A program made the position numbers and the translations under genes. From NCBI GenBank assembly GCA_016871115.1, contig VFZP01000004.1, positions 1-41,540 on the forward strand: 41,540 nucleotides of DNA. The letters are read 5' to 3'. Below the pieces are notes generated by a model. That model was not told the DNA's origin. It did no database searches and saw nothing but the letters and a program-made list of their open reading frames with translations. Positions 35,741 to 41,540 of this stretch are shown here, one piece after another. The first letter of the stretch is position 1. Each line of letters starts with the position of its first letter. This stretch comes from Acidobacteriota bacterium. Its GTDB lineage: Bacteria; Acidobacteriota; Terriglobia; Bryobacterales; Bryobacteraceae.

Positions 35741-38731
35741 ATGATGCGTTTGCAATTGCATTGGGCTCTCATTCAGACCGCGATCCTGGCTACGGCTTCC
35801 TTCCTAGCCCCGCCGCCAGCGCGCGCGCAGCAGGTGCTCACCACCATTCCTGGAGCATCCTTCGGTAAGCTGGTAGCCTTTGACGGCCAACCCTCGGAGA
35901 TCGTGCTTGACGAGGCGCGCAAGCGCGTCTATGCCGTCAGTTCGGGCGGGAACCGCGTGCGGATCTTCAACTACGAGTTGATGCAGGTGGCCGGAGAGAT
36001 CGAAGTGGGAACGTTCCCCTCCGGCGCAGCGATGTCCCCGGACGGAAGGTTCCTCTACGTAGCAAACGTGCAGAGTTCAACGCTATCGGTTATCGATCTC
36101 GAGCGCGACGGCGTATCGGCCACCGTGTCGCTGCCCGCCAAGCCGGAAGGCGTGGCGGCGGGCGCAGATGGACGCGTGCTGATCACCACCCAGGGCGCCG
36201 GTACCAACAACGCGCTCAATACGCTGTTGATATTCGACCCCTCGCAGGAAGCCGGTCAACAACTGATTCCCGTGAGTTCGCCCCCGCCCATCGCCACGCC
36301 AGCGCCGTTGCCGGCCGTTTTCGCCGGCCGCCCTGCCACACCGTTCCCCGGCCGTTTGCTGGCCACGCCAGACCGGCAGTTCATCATCGGCATGGTGGCG
36401 ATCAACCAGCAGCTCAACACGGCGCAGACCACGCTGTTCGTCTACGAAACGGCTTCGGGCACGGTGCTGCGGAACCGCACCGTGACGGGCCAGTCCAGCG
36501 TACTGTCGATTTCGCCGGACGGAACGCGCTTTATGGCGGGCTCCACTCTCTATGACACCGCCACGCTGAACGTGATCGGCCAGGTGAACGTCAACAACTA
36601 TCCGTTCATCGTCACCACCAACGCAGCGGGCGCCGTTGCATCCAACCAAGGCATCAACCTCAACAACAACGCGGGCGGAACGGTATTTTCCACGAACGGC
36701 GACACCATCTACGGCGCCTTCAATATCAACCCCGCTCCCGTGAATGCCGGCCGCCCGCTGGCTGACGCGCTGATTCTGATGAGTTCGCGCAACCTTGGCG
36801 TGTGGATGGGCCTACGCATGCCAGAGAGCATTCTCGGCAAGATTGTGCTTACATCCAACGGCGAGACGATGATCGCCAGTTCCGAATCCGGCATTGTCGT
36901 GGTTCCGATCGGCCAACTCTTTGAGCAGCCGCTGCTGGCGCCGGAAACCACCACGGTGTTTCTCGCGAGCGACCTGTGCAATAAGGGCATCGCACGCGCC
37001 ACTGTACGAATCAACAACATCGGCGGCGGCAAACTCACCTACACGGTACCGGCTGTCAGTACCGCCTTGGTCACCGAGGTCGCCAGCGGACTGGCGCCCT
37101 CCTCGGTTAGCTTTGTGATGGAGCCGGGACGGAGCGGCGTGCAACGCCGGCCTGGCACCAATAACTTCGCCAACGCCGCGGCGGGCGGCGCACTGCCCAT
37201 CAACGTCGTGCTGAATTCGCGCGAGGCGATCAACTTTCCCAACGTCATCCGCATCTACATGAACTTCCGCGACGCCGATCAGCGCGGCATTATCTATCCC
37301 GTGGAAACATCGTTGTCAAGCCCCTTCAATCCTGCCGCCCATGAGGGCCTGCAAGAACTGCTTCTCGATGAAAGGCGCCAGCGCGTCTATACCAGCAACT
37401 CCGGGATGAATCGCATCGAGGTGTTCGATATCCGCCGCCAGCGCTTCATTGAACCCATCGACGTGGGCCAACTGCCGCACTCGATGGCGATGTCGCTCGA
37501 TGGCAACACGCTGTATGTGGGCAACACGGGCGGCGAGTCGATTTCCGTCGTGGACCTCGATGCCCGCCGCGTGGTGGATAACGTGATCTTTCCCCCCATT
37601 CCGCGTCTGGGCGCCCAGGGCACCAACCGTCCCGTGGCGCTGGGCATGGCGCTCTCGGGCCTGCAGTTCATCGTCGCGCTACCCAACGGCCAAGGCACGC
37701 TGTGGCGGCTTTTTGGCAACACCGCCACGCCCCGGCCGGCCAGCAGCATCATCAGCCCCACCAACACCACCATCACCACCCTTTCCGCGCCCGCGCAGTT
37801 CTCCCTGGCGCAAACGCCGGGCGGCGCGTATCTGGTGGCGATGGCGGGCAATGGCAACGTGTATCTTTACGACGCCCTGGCCGACTCGTTCACCGTGGGC
37901 CGCACCATCAACCAAAATCCAATCCAGAGCTATTACGGCCCAGCGGCGGGCGCGCCGCGCGGATCGTTCTTCCTGATGAATGGCCTGATCCTCAGCCCTG
38001 CCCTGGCCGTCATCGGCGGCGCGGAGCGGCCCGGTCTGGTGCAGTTCGGTTTCCCGCCGCAACCAGGCCTGCCGCCGACCCAAACCGTCATTAGCACGGG
38101 CCAGCGCCACGTGGCGGCTTTCTATCCGGTGAGCGACACGCAATTCGTCCGCCTCACCTTACCGGTACGCCAGAATCTTGCGTCAGCCGTGCGCGACGAT
38201 GCGCGCCCGGTGCTGGAGCTGGTTGACATCCGCACGGGCGCTGAGTCTGTCGTGGCTGTCGCGCCGGACAACCCGTTCTTTACCATCCAGGGTCAGGCGC
38301 GCATTCTGCAGCCCGCGCGACAGTTGGTGGTGGACTCGAGCAACACCGCCTACATGATCACCATGGCGGGCCTTTCCGTGGTCCCTCTCCAGCGCACCGG
38401 TACGCCGCCCCGCCCCGCCATCACCGGCGGCTCGCGCGGCATCCTGAACGCCAACAACGGCACCACTGCCTTCGGTCCGGGTTCGTTTATCACCGTGAGT
38501 GGCGCGAATCTCGCCGCGCCGGCCACTGCGGATCAAGTGCCCTTGCCTACGGTACTGGGCGGCTCCTGCGTGACGTTGAGCGACGTGCCGTTGACGCTCC
38601 TGCAGAGCTCCAACGGCCAGATCACGGCGCAGATTCCCGAAAATCTGCGGCCTGGACAGTACATCGCGCAGGTTCGGTCATTGGCAACCGCGACGCAGAG
38701 TGAGCCGATTGTGATCACCGTGCAGCAGTAG
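35741..38731 (+). CDS. Large secreted beta-propeller (YVTN-like) protein with TIGR03437-like C-terminal domain
   Basis: Repeated blade motifs (SPDGRFLYVANVQSSTLSVIDLERDGV; SLDGNTLYVGNTGGESISVVDLDARRV); C-terminal FGPGSFITVSGANLA...LPTVLGGSCVTLSDVPLTLLQSSNGQITAQIPENLRPGQYIAQVRS. Confidence 0.88.
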   Translation: MMRLQLHWALIQTAILATASFLAPPPARAQQVLTTIPGASFGKLVAFDGQPSEIVLDEARKRVYAVSSGGNRVRIFNYELMQVAGEIEVGTFPSGAAMSPDGRFLYVANVQSSTLSVIDLERDGVSATVSLPAKPEGVAAGADGRVLITTQGAGTNNALNTLLIFDPSQEAGQQLIPVSSPPPIATPAPLPAVFAGRPATPFPGRLLATPDRQFIIGMVAINQQLNTAQTTLFVYETASGTVLRNRTVTGQSSVLSISPDGTRFMAGSTLYDTATLNVIGQVNVNNYPFIVTTNAAGAVASNQGINLNNNAGGTVFSTNGDTIYGAFNINPAPVNAGRPLADALILMSSRNLGVWMGLRMPESILGKIVLTSNGETMIASSESGIVVVPIGQLFEQPLLAPETTTVFLASDLCNKGIARATVRINNIGGGKLTYTVPAVSTALVTEVASGLAPSSVSFVMEPGRSGVQRRPGTNNFANAAAGGALPINVVLNSREAINFPNVIRIYMNFRDADQRGIIYPVETSLSSPFNPAAHEGLQELLLDERRQRVYTSNSGMNRIEVFDIRRQRFIEPIDVGQLPHSMAMSLDGNTLYVGNTGGESISVVDLDARRVVDNVIFPPIPRLGAQGTNRPVALGMALSGLQFIVALPNGQGTLWRLFGNTATPRPASSIISPTNTTITTLSAPAQFSLAQTPGGAYLVAMAGNGNVYLYDALADSFTVGRTINQNPIQSYYGPAAGAPRGSFFLMNGLILSPALAVIGGAERPGLVQFGFPPQPGLPPTQTVISTGQRHVAAFYPVSDTQFVRLTLPVRQNLASAVRDDARPVLELVDIRTGAESVVAVAPDNPFFTIQGQARILQPARQLVVDSSNTAYMITMAGLSVVPLQRTGTPPRPAITGGSRGILNANNGTTAFGPGSFITVSGANLAAPATADQVPLPTVLGGSCVTLSDVPLTLLQSSNGQITAQIPENLRPGQYIAQVRSLATATQSEPIVITVQQ

Positions 38732-38752
38732 GACGCGCCGCGCGCGCACGCC

Positions 38753-39784
38753 TCACAGCGGTTTCTTCAGCGTCGGCGGGCGCGACGGGCCGCGGCGCGG
38801 CCCGACCGCCGGCCCTTTCGCCGGTGCTGCGGGTTCCTCGATCACCGGGGGAGGCTCGGCCAATTCAGTCGCTTCTGGGCGGCACACGCCAGCGCTCACC
38901 TCGAAGGCCGCCACGCGCTCCCAACGTTCGCCCACACGCCGTTCCACGCCGTGAGCCTTCAGCTTGGCATCGCCTTGCAGCCGCCAGTCTGCCGCCGGCG
39001 CCGCGACGGGTTTGATCTTCAGCGGCCGAGCGCTGACTTCCCGAACCATCCACGAGTCGCCGCCGGTCATCGTCTCATGGCGCTCGTAGCGGCTTCCGCC
39101 TCCGGCGCCCGCGCCGCGATCGATCACTATCACTCCGGCCGTCTTCGAGTCGAACGTATACTGCTCCACGGCGCCGATCCCGCCGTCAGCAAACACTGCT
39201 CGCTGGCGCCACGTCTTGCCGCCATCGGTTGTAAGCAGGAAAAACGGATCGCGGGGCAGCGATTGCTGGAGTACACCAGTCACCCAGCCCGTTTCGTTGT
39301 CGGCAAACTGGAAGCGCTCTAGTCCCGCGGCCGGAATGCGCGCGGCTGGCTCGGCGAACGTGTTGCCGTTATCCTCTGACACCAGCAGCACTGAATACAG
39401 CGTCGTGGACTCGCTGTGCAGATTCCCCGCCAAGTAGATCCGGCCGTTTAATCCATACACTGAGGAGAGCTCCAGAAAAATCGCGCAAGGTTCATCGGCC
39501 GTGCAGGCCATGCCGAACGTGCTGATGTCCTGATCGGTGCAGGCAAACGGAATGCGCATCGGCTTGCCCGCGTTTTCGAGCACCACCGGCTTCGGCGCCT
39601 CTGCCGCGACAGGCTGTTTGGGCGCAACCGGCTCCTCTGGAAACGCCGAAGGCAAGCGAAACACGCCGCCCGCTTCCCCGCCCGCGGCGCCTTTCGGCTT
39701 CTCCGGCGGCGCCTGACCGTACACCAGCACCATCCCCCAGCCCAATATCGCCACTGCCGATCGATAACACATTTCGCGCGCCAA
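38753..39784 (-). CDS. Secreted BNR/sortilin-like repeat hypothetical protein
   Basis: Signal-peptide-like N-terminus; [27 protein letters not shown]...[36 protein letters not shown]. Start may be ATG at 39772. Confidence 0.6.
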   Translation of the reverse strand: MAREMCYRSAVAILGWGMVLVYGQAPPEKPKGAAGGEAGGVFRLPSAFPEEPVAPKQPVAAEAPKPVVLENAGKPMRIPFACTDQDISTFGMACTADEPCAIFLELSSVYGLNGRIYLAGNLHSESTTLYSVLLVSEDNGNTFAEPAARIPAAGLERFQFADNETGWVTGVLQQSLPRDPFFLLTTDGGKTWRQRAVFADGGIGAVEQYTFDSKTAGVIVIDRGAGAGGGSRYERHETMTGGDSWMVREVSARPLKIKPVAAPAADWRLQGDAKLKAHGVERRVGERWERVAAFEVSAGVCRPEATELAEPPPVIEEPAAPAKGPAVGPRRGPSRPPTLKKPL

Positions 39785-39788
39785 TCAA

Positions 39789-39794
39789 ATTGTA
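39789..39794 (-). promoter_or_regulatory. Candidate -10 element for the BNR-like gene
   Basis: Reverse complement TACAAT within cgcTACAATttgatt, nearly the same context as the cdaA -10 (cgcTACAATtaaat). Confidence 0.3.
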
Positions 39795-39826
39795 GCGTGC
39801 AACGCCATCAATGCTACGATGCCCGG

Positions 39827-41392
39827 ATGAACCACCAGCCGGTTTCTGTGCGCGTGGATGAGCGCGACAATGTCGCCATCGTTGTAGACGCCGAAGGCGC
39901 TGCGGCGGGCGCGAGAATGGCGGGCGGACTCACGCTGGCCGAGGCGGTACCGCAGTCGCACAAGGTGGTGCTGCACGAACTGGCCGCGGGCGAGCCTGTG
40001 ATTCGCTACGGCGAAGCGATCGGCCTGGTCAACCGACGTGTCCGCGCGGGAGCGTGGCTGCGCGAGGAGATGATCGATCTGCCGGCCGCGCCCGCGCTGG
40101 ATGAACTGGCGCTCGCCACGCGTGTGCCGGCCGCGCTCGAACCGCTGGAAGGCTACACGTTTGAAGGCTTCCGCAACGCCGACGGTTCGGTGGCCACGCG
40201 CAATCTGCTCGGCATCGCCACCACCGTGCAATGCGTCGCGCCCACGGTGGAGTACGCCGCGCGGCGCATCCGCGAGCAGTTGTTGCCGCGCTTTCCCAAT
40301 GTGGACGGCGTCGTCGCGGTCACGCATTCTTATGGGTGCGGCGTTGCGATCGACGCGCCCGGCGCGGCAGTCCCCATCCGCACGCTGGGCCACATCAGCC
40401 AGCACGCCAATCTCGGCGGCGCGCCCTTGGTGGTGAGCCTGGGGTGCGAAAAGCTCCAGCCCCAGCGGTTGCTGCCCAGCGCGGCGTTCCAGACCTACAG
40501 CGGCGCGCCATTGCCGGTGTTACAGGGCGACCCCTATGTGCTCCGGCTCCAGGACCGAGACCTGCGCGGCTTTGCCGAGATTGTCTCCGCCATTTTGCGC
40601 TATGCGGAAAGGCGCCTCGAAGAGCTCAACCGTCGCCGCCGCCAGACCGTACCCGCCTCCGAACTGATAGTGGGCGTGCAGTGTGGCGGGAGCGATGCAT
40701 TCTCGGGCGTCACCTGCAATCCCGCCGTCGGCTACGCGGCGGACCTGCTGGTGCGCGCCGGGGCTACCGTCATGTTCTCAGAGGTCACCGAAGTGCGCGA
40801 CGCCGTGCACCTGTTGACCCCGCGTTGCGTCTCGCCGGAGGTGGCGCGCGATCTGATCCGCGAGATGCGCTGGTATGACGAGTACCTTGGCCGCGGCCAG
40901 GCTGATCGCAGCGCTAATCCCACGCCCGGCAACAAGCGGGGTGGACTAGCGAATGTAGTGGAAAAGGCCCTCGGCTCGGTGGCTAAAGCCGGCACCAGCG
41001 CGCTGCGTCACGTCGCCTCGCACGGCGAAAAAGTAGGCGCCGGCCGCGGGCTGGTATTCGCCGCGACCCCGGCCAGCGACTTCATCTGCGGCACGCAGCA
41101 GCTTGCCTCCATGAACATGCACGTGTTCACCACCGGCGAAGGCTCTCCCTACGGAATGGCCATGGTGCCCGTGATCAAGGTCTCCTCCCGCACCGCGCTC
41201 GCCGAACGTTGGCCCGACCTGATCGATCTCGACGCCGGCCCCATCGCCTCAGGCAAAGCCACGATTGCGGACATTGGCTGGGAGCTGTTCCGCCTGCTGC
41301 TGGACTCGGCGAGCGGCCGCCGCCGCACGTGGACCGAGCATTGGGGGCTGCACAACGCACTGGCGCCGTTCAACCCCGGCCCGGTGACCTAG
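39827..41392 (+). CDS. garD: Galactarate/altronate dehydratase family protein (GarD-like)
   Basis: [64 protein letters not shown]-like [26 protein letters not shown]-terminal [17 protein letters not shown]. Start set to ATG 39827 ([10 protein letters not shown]). Confidence 0.86.
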   Translation: MNHQPVSVRVDERDNVAIVVDAEGAAAGARMAGGLTLAEAVPQSHKVVLHELAAGEPVIRYGEAIGLVNRRVRAGAWLREEMIDLPAAPALDELALATRVPAALEPLEGYTFEGFRNADGSVATRNLLGIATTVQCVAPTVEYAARRIREQLLPRFPNVDGVVAVTHSYGCGVAIDAPGAAVPIRTLGHISQHANLGGAPLVVSLGCEKLQPQRLLPSAAFQTYSGAPLPVLQGDPYVLRLQDRDLRGFAEIVSAILRYAERRLEELNRRRRQTVPASELIVGVQCGGSDAFSGVTCNPAVGYAADLLVRAGATVMFSEVTEVRDAVHLLTPRCVSPEVARDLIREMRWYDEYLGRGQADRSANPTPGNKRGGLANVVEKALGSVAKAGTSALRHVASHGEKVGAGRGLVFAATPASDFICGTQQLASMNMHVFTTGEGSPYGMAMVPVIKVSSRTALAERWPDLIDLDAGPIASGKATIADIGWELFRLLLDSASGRRRTWTEHWGLHNALAPFNPGPVT

Positions 41393-41407
41393 TGTCATGT
41401 AATGGAA

Positions 41408-41540
41408 TTAGCGTTCAATAACGGCAGCCAGGGATTCCCGCGCCCTGGTGATTTTTCGGAGGATGTCTTGGCCGTTGGCTTTCCATTTAGATGGCGTCGG
41501 GGCCTCGGCGCGAACGGCCAGAAATTCCTCGATGGCGTCA
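41408..41540 (-). mobile_element. C-terminal end of an IS630-family-like transposase, continuing beyond the window
   Basis: Reverse complement reads DAIEEFLAVRAEAPTPSKWKANGQDILRKITRARESLAAVIER*; resembles IS630 transposase C-termini. Not in the ORF track because it is truncated. Confidence 0.6.

Overview
High-GC bacterial chromosomal window that looks like Acidobacteriota of the Solibacter/Bryobacter type (TIGR03437-like C-terminal domain, DUF1592/DUF1552 pair, cytochrome c-PQQ dehydrogenase); the taxonomy is inference. Main blocks: (1) a minus-strand run, 7471->1, with a class-III aminotransferase, small zinc-ribbon and membrane proteins, an SPFH/zinc-ribbon protein, SpeD, a tandem DUF4178 zinc-ribbon protein, a small TM protein, DUF350, a membrane-fused spermidine synthase and a truncated mannonate dehydratase-like gene; (2) DUF1592 (with LamG insertion) + DUF1552; (3) cdaA-cdaR-glmM; (4) a block at about 17.8-23.3 kb in which four adjacent genes (GMC oxidoreductase, gluconate-2-DH subunit-3-like, esterase, cytochrome c-PQQ dehydrogenase) all carry in-frame stops and/or frameshifts while the flanking genes look intact; (5) a long Tad/Flp pilus operon (35657->23292) with an embedded multi-TM GT-C-like protein plus TPR lipoprotein and DUF192 genes; (6) a large YVTN/TIGR03437 protein, a BNR-like secreted protein and a galactarate dehydratase; (7) a partial IS630-like transposase at the right edge. 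The most interesting items are the polyamine/SPFH/DUF4178/DUF350 module and the coordinated decay of one oxidation cassette. No tRNA, rRNA or CRISPR was recognised. All family calls come from reading motifs; no searches were run.
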